Origin: Glaciecola sp. UBA983
Lineage (GTDB): Bacteria > Pseudomonadota > Gammaproteobacteria > Enterobacterales > Alteromonadaceae
Direction of reading: 5' to 3'
Assembly: GCA_002292215.1 (NCBI GenBank)
Contig: DBBN01000101.1
Location: 1-37,202, forward strand
DNA: 37,202 bases
The position numbers and the translations under genes were made by a program. Positions 8,550 to 17,328 of this stretch are shown here, one piece after another. How positions within the stretch are numbered: the stretch's first letter is position 1; each line of letters begins with the position of its first letter. The notes under the pieces were generated by a model that was not told the origin of the DNA, made no database searches, and saw only the letters and a list, made by a program, of their open reading frames with translations.

Positions 8550-11069
8550 CTAGCGATGCAGAATACTTTCATAAATTAAACTAATAATACTGCCATATTT
8601 TCCCGTTTCAAATGTTTTTGCTGCAAAATCAAACGCTTCATCGTCACCGACTATCGGCGAGTGGCGCATATTAGTCAGTAAAATTATCGCTAAATCATGT
8701 TCAGGATCGATAACTGTCGTAGTGCCTGTCCAGCCAGTATGTCCAAAGGCACGCGCTGATGCATAAGGACCAAAGTGCCAGTTGTTTGCACCCCGACCGG
8801 CACGTCGCCAACCCAAGGCAAAATGTGAATTGAGTTTGGTAGGTTGAATAAATGTTTCTAAGGTCAGTTCACTAAATAATCGATGTTGACCATAACCACC
8901 CCCATTAATCAGTAATTGCGCTAATACTGCAAGATCCTCTGCACTACTAAACAATCCAGCATGCCCAGAGACGCCATCCATACTATAAAATGCGTTTTCA
9001 TCGTGCACTTCACCGCGTATGATCTTCGTTCTAATGTTCGGAAAATCAATCCTACCACCACGTGTGTTACCTTGAATTTCGGTCGCTGCAAACTGCTTCT
9101 GTACAAAGCCTTTTTGTAACGGATTAAATAGTGTATGAGTCAGACCTAGAGGTGCGTAAAGGGTACTTTCTACGAATTCATCTAATGGTTGTCCCGTTAC
9201 TCGTTCAATCAATAGTCCTAAGATCATAAAATTGATATCAGAATATTGATGTTGACGTTGTGACGGTAAGCTAAACGGAATAGCTGTTGTCAGTAGTTCA
9301 CTTGTACGCATTTTGTCTTGGCTAAAGTAAGCTTGACCTAACGGGTTATCCGGTTGATAAAATTGTATTTGCGAGGCAAAACCGGACTGATGTGATAACA
9401 AATCGCGGATGGTGCGAAATTCTCGACCACTGCCAATAAATTCAGGTAAATAGAAGTTAACGGGTAAATTAATATCTACTTGCCCTTTATCATGTAAGTG
9501 CATCAAGGCTAAGGTAGTGGCGAAGGTTTTGGTATTGGATGCTAAATCAAATAATGTATCCGTATGCATAGACTCTGTTTTGCTATCACTCACCTCTCCA
9601 TCATTACTGACATAGCGCTGCGCATACCCATACGCAGAATGTTTTATGATTTTGCCTTCGTGCAACACCAATAATACCGCACCAGGAAATCCTTGTTCGA
9701 TCTCCTCGTTGATTAACGCATCGACAGCATTAAATTGATAATTTTGGGAGCGAGAGGCAACGATTTTCGGGTAATCAATCCCGATTAATACTTGCGCCCC
9801 TTCCGGCTGTATATCTGATACATGTAACGTATTTAAACCATTGGTGGTGCGTCTACGTAAATCATATTGATACACATATTCGGGTTTAAATGGCTGAGCG
9901 ATATTTAAGGTTTGGCCGTTGATCTGTATGCGCGCATGGGTGGCATCCTGTGTGGTAATGCGAATATTACCTTGAGATTTTAAGCCATAGAATTGTTCAC
10001 GATCATTGACCCATTTTCGTTTTGAACGTTGTTTATGGGGAAAGATCATCGCAACTTGCTGTTGTGCCTGCCATTGTGTTTGAATCAGTTGGAGTGTATC
10101 GCTGTCTTGTTCTTGGTCTGACAATTGCACAGATTCGGTCTGAGAAGCGAGTGTTGATTTAATTGGCAGGTTTGTTTGATATTGTGCGAATAAGGCTTCA
10201 GCTTGCTCTGGAAAATATCGATTTAATAAGGCCATCATGGTAGCCGCAGTCAGTGCATCGGGCTGTGCGGTGACATGTTGTGGTAAAAAATGCATTTGAA
10301 ATGCACTGATAACATTACTGGTATAACTATCGAGCTGTCCTGTTAAGCGGACTTGATAACCATATTTATCTAGGGCTTGCTGTAGCCAAAACACATCTGG
10401 CTGATGCTGCGTGAAGGTGGTTAAATAAGCTTGCTGCACTGCTGGATCAAACCACGCCCCAATCCCTGCATCATATAATTGTTGCCATGGAAACCGCGGG
10501 CCTGGGTCGCTTTTACGTTGTGGGGCAATATCAGCATGTCCAATAATAGCTGTTGGATGAATATCAGGATGGCGTGTCAAAATATCTTGTAGTAATGCAA
10601 TTACCAATGTGACTTGTTGTGGGTCAAAACGAGGATAATCACATTCACGGTTTGCCCCATAGCGATTATTGATGGTGTCATCGGCATGATATTGACATTG
10701 CGGCACGTTGACGATTTCAATGCCTATTGAGGAGTCATTGAGGCCCTCGCGTCCTTGCCAATAACTTTTGCCAGCATGCCATGCTCGGTCAGATTCGTCG
10801 ACAAGTTGCAGTACGGATAATTTATTGGATTGGTAAGACGGATCATTGGGTTCAGGTACGAGATAATGGGAACTTAACCCTCCTTCATCGACTAATGCCG
10901 TGACTGATTCTGCAAAATCAATGGCAGTATAATGAATAACGATTGATTTGACTCGCTTGCCATAATTGGCAGATGGGAGTTGTTTGTACTGACTAACACA
11001 ACCCGAGATAAGCAGTGTGCTCAGAGCAACTACAACACTAACGACATGTGAAATAGACTGTTGTGTCAT
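8550..11069 (-). CDS. Lipoprotein fusion: AmiD-like zinc amidase, peptidoglycan-binding domain, serine beta-lactamase-like (AmiE-like) domain
   Basis: An 839-residue predicted outer-membrane lipoprotein (lipobox LISGC, Cys24, next residue Val). Residues about 40-215 are an N-acetylmuramoyl-L-alanine amidase of the amidase_2/AmiD type, with putative zinc ligands His46 (IVIHYTA), His178 (IIGHADI) and Asp188 (KSDPGPRFPW) and Glu118 in GIEIVN. A PG_binding_1-like segment follows (about 220-290), then a beta-rich linker. Residues about 450-839 are a serine beta-lactamase-like hydrolase with SNTK (Ser511-Lys514), YSD (Tyr609) and HTG (777-779). B. subtilis AmiE, a MurNAc-L-Ala amidase next to nagZ and namZ, belongs to this same beta-lactamase fold, so I read the second domain as AmiE-like. 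A DD-carboxypeptidase or esterase remains possible. Second gene of run B, after an intergenic hairpin. Confidence 0.88.
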   Translation of the reverse strand: MTQQSISHVVSVVVALSTLLISGCVSQYKQLPSANYGKRVKSIVIHYTAIDFAESVTALVDEGGLSSHYLVPEPNDPSYQSNKLSVLQLVDESDRAWHAGKSYWQGREGLNDSSIGIEIVNVPQCQYHADDTINNRYGANRECDYPRFDPQQVTLVIALLQDILTRHPDIHPTAIIGHADIAPQRKSDPGPRFPWQQLYDAGIGAWFDPAVQQAYLTTFTQHQPDVFWLQQALDKYGYQVRLTGQLDSYTSNVISAFQMHFLPQHVTAQPDALTAATMMALLNRYFPEQAEALFAQYQTNLPIKSTLASQTESVQLSDQEQDSDTLQLIQTQWQAQQQVAMIFPHKQRSKRKWVNDREQFYGLKSQGNIRITTQDATHARIQINGQTLNIAQPFKPEYVYQYDLRRRTTNGLNTLHVSDIQPEGAQVLIGIDYPKIVASRSQNYQFNAVDALINEEIEQGFPGAVLLVLHEGKIIKHSAYGYAQRYVSNDGEVSDSKTESMHTDTLFDLASNTKTFATTLALMHLHDKGQVDINLPVNFYLPEFIGSGREFRTIRDLLSHQSGFASQIQFYQPDNPLGQAYFSQDKMRTSELLTTAIPFSLPSQRQHQYSDINFMILGLLIERVTGQPLDEFVESTLYAPLGLTHTLFNPLQKGFVQKQFAATEIQGNTRGGRIDFPNIRTKIIRGEVHDENAFYSMDGVSGHAGLFSSAEDLAVLAQLLINGGGYGQHRLFSELTLETFIQPTKLNSHFALGWRRAGRGANNWHFGPYASARAFGHTGWTGTTTVIDPEHDLAIILLTNMRHSPIVGDDEAFDFAAKTFETGKYGSIISLIYESILHR

Positions 11070-11104
11070 CTGTAGTTACTCATCCTTTGCTACGATAATA
11101 TAAA

Positions 11105-11144
11105 AATAAACAGGTACCTAACGTAAATTAAGTACCTGTTTATT
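11105..11144 (-). terminator. Intrinsic hairpin between receptor and amidase-fusion genes
   Basis: A perfect 13-bp inverted repeat (AATAAACAGGTAC at 11105-11117 and its complement at 11132-11144, loop 14 bases). Reading leftward, the stem is followed by TTTTTA. It lies 25 bases after the receptor stop and 35 before the next gene, so it can reduce expression of the downstream genes relative to the receptor. Confidence 0.75.
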
Positions 11145-11169
11145 ACATGCATTGCGTCATAGCTTCAGA

Positions 11170-14058
11170 CTAGAAATTATAGACTGCATTTAACGTGATA
11201 GAACGCCCCCTTGGATCTGCTACACGTGGATCAAACGCCGCACCTGGCGAGTAATCATTTTGGTGTGCAGTAAAGGGAGGATCACGATCCAACAAGTTTT
11301 TAATTCCCACAGTTAACACTGCATTCTCTACGCCGGTGTAACGCATGGAATAGTTATAAATCAAATAACTACCCACTTGACCGGTATAGTTACTCGCTAG
11401 TGCGATTGCAGCAGCATCACCAGCAGCAATTCCTGGTGGTGCTTCATCATCATAACCGTTACGGAAAATCTGCGTTAGGTTATGGCTGAAATCGCCATAG
11501 TCATAACTTAAGTTCAACGTATGTTTCCAACGTAATGGAATGTTACCACGCGAGTGAGTACCAACTAGATTAGGACCAAAATCAGAGGTATCTAACAGTT
11601 TCTTCTTATCTTCAAGCAAATAAGAGCCGTTAAACGTTAATGCCCAATCACCTGGACCATATTCGCCATCAGCAATGAAACCTAACTCAATACCACTGGT
11701 ATTGCGCTCACCAGCATTGATATAACGTAAATCAATCGATTGGATCTCACCACTTGCATCACGCAAGAAATTCCCTTCAAACGTATCATAATTAGCAAGT
11801 AAATCACTAAACCCAGGGATTTGGATCGTCCCATCAATAACAATATCCCAATAATCAATGTTCATACTGAAGTTATCTGTCATCTGATAGACAACGCCTA
11901 ATGAATTTTGTGTCGATTCTTCTGGACCAAGATTAACATCACCACCAAATAAACGTGTCGGTTGTATTGGCGTTGCACAGGCTGCTACTGCAGGATCAAT
12001 CACTCCATTCGGACAATCACGAGGATCAGCTAAATCTTGTCCTGTATAAGGTTCTTCTGTAGTGCCATTAAATAATTGGTTGAAGCTAGGAACACGGAAG
12101 CCGGTACTGGTTGCGCCACGTATTAATAACCCATCGATTGGACGATACGTAAAGCCTAGTTTAGGATTCGTCGTGCCACCAAAACCAGAATAATGGTCAT
12201 ATCGGACTGCAGCGTTGACTTCTAATTCTTTGCTAACCGGTAAAATCGTTTCAACAAATATCGCTGAAATATCACGATCCGCACCTGCAAGTGCATTGCC
12301 GTTATCAAATGGGGCGCCGTAGATTGCCAGACGCTCATCAGCAGAGCGTGCATCCCCATTAAATCCATATTCCTCTTTGCGAATATCAACGCCACCGGCG
12401 ACAAGGATAGTGCCATCATCCATACCAAAGACAATACCCGTATCACCAGAGATTGACGCGTCAAATTGCGTTAATGTGGTTTTACCGCCGAATAGTCTTA
12501 CGCCTCTGGCTGACCCTTCCTCTAGCGCTGCTAAACCTTCAGCAGTTTGGCTTTGACCTGGGAGTAAGAATGGACTAATTAATCCAGTACCTACTACATA
12601 TTTCAAGTATTCAGTATAGTGATAGCCCGAACCTAGCTCAGACGCCGATTCATTGTTAGAGCGAGACAAGCCGACTTTGTAATCCCAATCACCGTAGACA
12701 CCGTCTAAGCCTAGTTGAATTTTATAAGAGCTAGTAGTGGTTTCGATTTCACGAGGACCACACTCCATACAACGCCAACGATAAGCGATAGGGGCGCCAA
12801 TATTAAGTTGGTCTGCGCCATAGTAATCAGATAATGCATCCACAATATATTGATATGATGCCCCAGTAGATGGATACCAGCCACCGCCCTTTGACCAGTC
12901 GCCATTGCCGACAGCCCAAGGAGTTATTTGATTCGGTTCAAAGACTTTATTGGACACAACTTCAGAGCCAACAAATTCGATGAAACCTTCTAAATTATCC
13001 GTCAGTTTCATGGTGCCACGTGTCACGACATCAAAACTTTCAACGGGCTGTTGTAGAACCGAAGCTCTAGGGTAATCCCAAGCACAACTGACATCAGTGT
13101 TACGATCACGGTTCCATAATGCCGCGCCATCATCACCCATTAAGTCAAATGAATCGCATCCTGGTTGACCCGGTAAAGCAAGAACGTTCATGACATCGTT
13201 TTCTAACCCTGTATTGGGGTTAATTAAGCCACTACCGACTAAATTATAATGTGAACTTCTTGGATTGTTTGGATCACTAAAGCGGTCATTGATCGAAGCA
13301 AAAGGTGTACCGCGGGTATCCGCAGATAAACCTAATGAAGGTTGGAACGTATCAGTAAAGTCACGGTCTATACCGCGTAAAATTTCCGCTTTTTTGAATG
13401 ACACCGACGCCATGACATTAAAGCCATCAGATTCAATATCACCCATACCTGTTAAAAAGTTGAATCGGTAAATATTACCGCTGCCTTCGGTCGTATGATC
13501 GGCAAATAAACCGACTTGATTACCTTGGAAATCTTTGCGTAGGATAAAGTTGATTACCCCACCAATAGCATCTGTACCGTAGACGGCTGAAGCACCATCT
13601 CGAAGTATTTCAACGCGCTCGATAGCGGCAAAAGGAATTGAATTTAAATCCACCGAACGGCCTTTTAAACCGTGTGATGCGATGCGGCGTCCATTTAATA
13701 AAACTAACGTTGAACCTGCACCTTGTTGACGTAAATTGGCACTGGATGAACCATTATTACCGCGTTCTTCACCGCCGACAATTCCGGCGTTACTGGCGAG
13801 GTTATCATTAGAGTTTGAGGCGATGTTCAGCTGAAGCATCAGTTGTTCTGCAGAGGTGATACCTGCAGCGTCAATGTCAGCTTTAGAGATAACGGTTAAG
13901 GGGAGGTCACCTTCGTAATTGGTTCGTTTGATGCTTGAACCGGTGACAGATATACGTTCTACTGTATCTTGTTTGATCGTGTCTTGCGCATCCTGAGCTA
14001 AAACCGTACCACTGATCCCAGACATGGCTAACACGAGAGCTATTTTATTAAGCTTCAC
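11170..14058 (-). CDS. TonB-dependent outer-membrane receptor, candidate muropeptide importer
   Basis: A 962-residue protein with a signal peptide ending at VLAQ, a likely TonB box in DTVERISVTGSS, a plug domain (about 45-170, with RGNNGSSSANLRQQGAGSTLVLLNGRR and GTDAIGGVINFIL) and a 22-strand-type barrel ending in the terminal phenylalanine of NAVYNF. Barrel landmarks include FRVPSFNQLFNG and KLGFTYRP. Several paired cysteines lie in predicted outer loops (CMEC, the ACAT region). The start is GTG at 14058 preceded by GGAGAAGG. The ligand cannot be read from the sequence. Co-location with murein hydrolases suggests peptidoglycan fragments or peptides. First gene of run B. Confidence 0.93.
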   Translation of the reverse strand: MKLNKIALVLAMSGISGTVLAQDAQDTIKQDTVERISVTGSSIKRTNYEGDLPLTVISKADIDAAGITSAEQLMLQLNIASNSNDNLASNAGIVGGEERGNNGSSSANLRQQGAGSTLVLLNGRRIASHGLKGRSVDLNSIPFAAIERVEILRDGASAVYGTDAIGGVINFILRKDFQGNQVGLFADHTTEGSGNIYRFNFLTGMGDIESDGFNVMASVSFKKAEILRGIDRDFTDTFQPSLGLSADTRGTPFASINDRFSDPNNPRSSHYNLVGSGLINPNTGLENDVMNVLALPGQPGCDSFDLMGDDGAALWNRDRNTDVSCAWDYPRASVLQQPVESFDVVTRGTMKLTDNLEGFIEFVGSEVVSNKVFEPNQITPWAVGNGDWSKGGGWYPSTGASYQYIVDALSDYYGADQLNIGAPIAYRWRCMECGPREIETTTSSYKIQLGLDGVYGDWDYKVGLSRSNNESASELGSGYHYTEYLKYVVGTGLISPFLLPGQSQTAEGLAALEEGSARGVRLFGGKTTLTQFDASISGDTGIVFGMDDGTILVAGGVDIRKEEYGFNGDARSADERLAIYGAPFDNGNALAGADRDISAIFVETILPVSKELEVNAAVRYDHYSGFGGTTNPKLGFTYRPIDGLLIRGATSTGFRVPSFNQLFNGTTEEPYTGQDLADPRDCPNGVIDPAVAACATPIQPTRLFGGDVNLGPEESTQNSLGVVYQMTDNFSMNIDYWDIVIDGTIQIPGFSDLLANYDTFEGNFLRDASGEIQSIDLRYINAGERNTSGIELGFIADGEYGPGDWALTFNGSYLLEDKKKLLDTSDFGPNLVGTHSRGNIPLRWKHTLNLSYDYGDFSHNLTQIFRNGYDDEAPPGIAAGDAAAIALASNYTGQVGSYLIYNYSMRYTGVENAVLTVGIKNLLDRDPPFTAHQNDYSPGAAFDPRVADPRGRSITLNAVYNF

Positions 14059-14118
14059 TGTGCCTTCTCCATTTTGTAATATGTGTTTTGTAATTTAATG
14101 TGCCCTGTAACATTCATA

Positions 14119-14139
14119 AATGTATAAAATATATACATT
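14119..14139. promoter_or_regulatory. Palindromic site, candidate operator shared by receptor and nagZ
   Basis: The 8-bp half-sites AATGTATA (14119-14126) and TATACATT (14132-14139) form a perfect inverted repeat with a 5-base centre. It sits in the 143-bp divergent region, 61 bases before the receptor start and 11 before the proposed nagZ -35. The size fits a dimeric repressor or activator. No regulator gene is nearby to pair it with. The region is very A+T-rich, so chance is a real alternative. Confidence 0.4.
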
Positions 14140-14149
14140 AGTATATAAA

Positions 14150-14179
14150 TTAGCATAATGTTAGTAATGAGACTATAAG
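14150..14179 (+). promoter_or_regulatory. Candidate promoter for nagZ
   Basis: TTAGCA (14150-14155), an 18-base spacer and TATAAG (14174-14179) precede the nagZ ATG at 14202. Transcription would begin near 14186 with a leader of about 16 bases. Only a weak GAG-type ribosome binding site is visible. Confidence 0.35.
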
Positions 14180-14201
14180 TTTTTTATGAGATTAAAAATA
14201 T

Positions 14202-16148
14202 ATGATTAATCAGATGGTTAATAGGTTTGATAAGTTATTTACGCAGCCGCTAAGCATCGTTGTGTTGATATGTTTAAGTATTATTATTGTTGAATTAAGT
14301 GGCAAGGTTTATGCGAACACTCCTGATACCCACATTGACAAAACCAAGATGCTTGGGCAAAAACTCATGCTCGATTTACGTTATTTTTGTCCAGATGACA
14401 CCCCAAGTAAGCAATGTAAGCAACCTGTCACAGAACTACCCTCAGAGTTAAGTCGGTTATTATCGCGACATGCAATTGGCGGCGTTATTTTATTTGCTGA
14501 AAATTTAGTAACAACAACACAGATCAAAAAACTCACTGCGCAAATTCATGCAACAGCCATAGACCATGATTTACCCATGTTTATTGCCGTAGATCAAGAA
14601 GGCGGGCGGGTCGCACGCTTACCGACTGACTATTCTCCTGCATTTAGTGGCAATATGGCGTTAGGCGCAACCTATGCTAAGCATCAAACTCAACTCGCTA
14701 GCCAGGTTGCTGAAGTGATAGGGCAAGATTTATTAGCGATGGGGATTAATGTTAATTTTGCGCCTACGGTTGACGTGAATGCGAATCCGCAAAACCCAGT
14801 CATTAATGTCCGTTCATTTGGTGAATCAGTGCCACTGGTGAGTGCATTTGGTAGTGCTTTTACGCAAACATTACAAGCCCAAGGTGTGTTGGCTGCGATA
14901 AAGCATTTTCCGGGACACGGTGATACGCATGTCGATAGTCATACTGGGTTACCGCAAGTGATTCATGATAAAGCAACGATCATGGCACAAGATGTTGCGC
15001 CTTTTGCACATATCATCGCCACAGCCCAGCCTTCGTTTGTAATGACTGCGCATATTCAATTTCCAGCACTTGATGATTCTACCTTGATCACGACAAAGGG
15101 TGAAAAACAAATACGGCCTGCCACCTTATCACGCCCAATATTAACTGATTTGCTACGAGAACAATTAAAATTTGACGGCTTGATAGTGACAGATGCGTTA
15201 GATATGGCGGGGATTGCGCAATACTTCACTCCTTTAGATGCTGTACTTGAGACATTTAATGCGGGTGCTGATATAGCATTAATGCCATTTACCATCCGCA
15301 ATCACCAAGATATTCGTGAATTTGCTCGGTTTATGTCAGCGTTGTCTACAACCATTAATCTTGCTGATATTGAAGATTCCTTTGCACGTATTAAAGGAAT
15401 TAAACAGCATTTAACGATCACAGGGTTGGCTACCAATACTGACAAAAATTGGCCAGTTGTTCGTAAGCAACAATTAGCTGCGAACATCGCAAAGGCTAGT
15501 GTTACACAAGTATTTGGTGCGACAAAGGCGTTGTTTTCTGCAGAAGAGCTCAATGCTGGTACGCAAATGAAAATATTGTTGGTCATGCCTGATGAGTTAC
15601 GTTGTGCAGGATTAAATCACGCCATTAAGGCTCAGCAGATAGATATTAATCCGACTCAAATTAAACTTCAAACTGATGGATTGCAATGTCTGAGCACGAC
15701 GACCTTAGCACCAGCAGATCCGCGCATTACTATGCAAGCACTAGAGCAATACGATGTAGTGATTGCCGGCGATATTTCACCGCAAGTCAGCTTAATAGAA
15801 ATGGGGGGGATGGATGATTTATCAGCGTTACAAGCCCTCGGCAAGCGGCGCAATTCATTGGCGCTGCAGCAACAATTACTCAAGGATATTTTAGGCAATG
15901 TTCAACCAGACACGCACACCGTATTTGTTGCGCTAAGAACCCCCTATATTATTAACGAGTTTACTGAATTGAGTGATGCTGCCTATGCAATTTATGATTA
16001 TCGGGTAGATGAAACCAATTTACACAGTGATAGTTTCAATGCGTTAGCGTTGTATTTATTTAATGATCTGGCAGCGCCAGGGGTGTTACCAGTTACGATC
16101 CCGCTTAGAAACGGTAGTGAGGCGATCCCAGCTGTTAGTCCTCGCTAA
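14202..16148 (+). CDS. nagZ: Secreted two-domain beta-N-acetylglucosaminidase NagZ (GH3)
   Basis: A 648-residue GH3 enzyme. An N-terminal hydrophobic segment (about 17-38, ending VYA) predicts export. The catalytic barrel carries DQEGGRVARL, KHFPGHGDTHVDSH (234-247, with the Asp245-His247 dyad typical of NagZ) and the probable nucleophile Asp331 in VTDALDMAG. A C-terminal domain of about 220 residues follows. E. coli NagZ has about 340 residues, is cytosolic and lacks this second domain. Secreted B. subtilis NagZ (YbbD) has about 640 and has it, so this is the Bacillus-like form. It removes GlcNAc from the non-reducing end of GlcNAc-MurNAc(-peptide). It is divergent from the receptor, and its stop overlaps the M14 gene's stop by four bases tail to tail. 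Confidence 0.93.
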   Translation: MINQMVNRFDKLFTQPLSIVVLICLSIIIVELSGKVYANTPDTHIDKTKMLGQKLMLDLRYFCPDDTPSKQCKQPVTELPSELSRLLSRHAIGGVILFAENLVTTTQIKKLTAQIHATAIDHDLPMFIAVDQEGGRVARLPTDYSPAFSGNMALGATYAKHQTQLASQVAEVIGQDLLAMGINVNFAPTVDVNANPQNPVINVRSFGESVPLVSAFGSAFTQTLQAQGVLAAIKHFPGHGDTHVDSHTGLPQVIHDKATIMAQDVAPFAHIIATAQPSFVMTAHIQFPALDDSTLITTKGEKQIRPATLSRPILTDLLREQLKFDGLIVTDALDMAGIAQYFTPLDAVLETFNAGADIALMPFTIRNHQDIREFARFMSALSTTINLADIEDSFARIKGIKQHLTITGLATNTDKNWPVVRKQQLAANIAKASVTQVFGATKALFSAEELNAGTQMKILLVMPDELRCAGLNHAIKAQQIDINPTQIKLQTDGLQCLSTTTLAPADPRITMQALEQYDVVIAGDISPQVSLIEMGGMDDLSALQALGKRRNSLALQQQLLKDILGNVQPDTHTVFVALRTPYIINEFTELSDAAYAIYDYRVDETNLHSDSFNALALYLFNDLAAPGVLPVTIPLRNGSEAIPAVSPR

Positions 16149-17308
16149 GTGCTGAGTAACTCATTAATTGTAATAAGTAATCCAGATGGAGATACGAATA
16201 TGAGGTTTGCGGCACTATCTGGCTGCAAATCTTGGTAATCACTGATTAACTGGTAGCCACTGAGTGATAATTCTTTGAATCCTTTGACTGTGTGACAATC
16301 TCCAAGATGCTCAATGTTGGTGCTCCCGTGTTTATCGACATTAATAGTGATATCGATGGTAAAAGGATGATCGGTATTAGCGATCAGTAAGTCGGTTAAT
16401 TTCAAATCAACGTACACGTCATCTTGATGTTCTGGGATAGCAAAATAATCTTCAATCGTATAATGCTCATATTTATTATGTAGCAACGCATCGAGTAAGG
16501 TGAAATAGGTCAACACATTCATCTTTCTTGCAACTTGGCGATGCGGATCATTAATAAACGTACCGGATTCAATAAGTATCGTACTCACTCCTTGAGACAC
16601 GATATTATCGCCAAATGAACGCGGTGAAAAAGTATCATCAAAACGAGCCACATGATTTGGTATATATTCACGTAACACTTTTTGTGCTGCACAAATCAGT
16701 TGCATGGCTTGCTTACGAACTGGCGTAATATGCTTAGCATGATCAGCAACGGGCGCTAGCATGGCAATGGTTGATGTATGTTGGCGCTCACTGATCCCAT
16801 GATATGCATTCTGGTCATGCAGATTTAACGCTAAATCCGGTTGTAGGGAGGAAACTAAATGTTGTAATACGCGTCCTTCAGGAGATTGTAATACCAGTGC
16901 ATCGCGATTGATATCTATAAACTGGCCATTGACGCGAGTATGTTTGGCGGCGCCATCGGGGTTTAGCATGGGGACAATATCAATGGTGAACCGTGTTTGC
17001 CAATCATTAAAATTATATTCAGTCTGACGGCATAATAAGTGTATAAAATCCATTAACGCTGCTGTAGCCGTCGACTCATCGCCATGCATTTGGCTCCACA
17101 TTAATATCTTTACGGGTCCTGTTCCCATGCGTAAATGTAAGATAGGACGCTGTTCAAAAGAGGTAAATGATTGTACCAATGTGACTTCAGGGTAAGCTAG
17201 TATTTGCTCTAGTACCGGCGCCAATATTTCAGGTGTGATATGGGCGACATTTAATGCTGAAAAATGCATGTCAGTATGTAATTGAGCTATGGTTGCATGA
17301 TTGATCAT
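16145..17308 (-). CDS. M14-family zinc carboxypeptidase, likely cytosolic
   Basis: A 387-residue metallopeptidase. The first zinc-binding motif is HGDE (His75, Glu78 in SQMHGDESTAT), followed by MLNPDGA, the arginine of DINRDA, the third ligand His in LALNLHDQ and a late catalytic Glu in ILIESGTF. No signal peptide is visible, so it should act in the cytosol. MpaA of E. coli, a cytosolic M14 enzyme, cleaves the gamma-D-Glu-diaminopimelate bond of murein tripeptide, and I infer a similar role here. A C-terminal beta domain of about 110 residues is extra. I take ATG 17308 over GTG 17314 because AGAGG lies five bases upstream of it. Last gene of run A, 20 bases after namZ. Confidence 0.85.
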   Translation of the reverse strand: MINHATIAQLHTDMHFSALNVAHITPEILAPVLEQILAYPEVTLVQSFTSFEQRPILHLRMGTGPVKILMWSQMHGDESTATAALMDFIHLLCRQTEYNFNDWQTRFTIDIVPMLNPDGAAKHTRVNGQFIDINRDALVLQSPEGRVLQHLVSSLQPDLALNLHDQNAYHGISERQHTSTIAMLAPVADHAKHITPVRKQAMQLICAAQKVLREYIPNHVARFDDTFSPRSFGDNIVSQGVSTILIESGTFINDPHRQVARKMNVLTYFTLLDALLHNKYEHYTIEDYFAIPEHQDDVYVDLKLTDLLIANTDHPFTIDITINVDKHGSTNIEHLGDCHTVKGFKELSLSGYQLISDYQDLQPDSAANLIFVSPSGLLITINELLST

Positions 17309-17328
17309 AAACACCTCTAACGCCTAGC

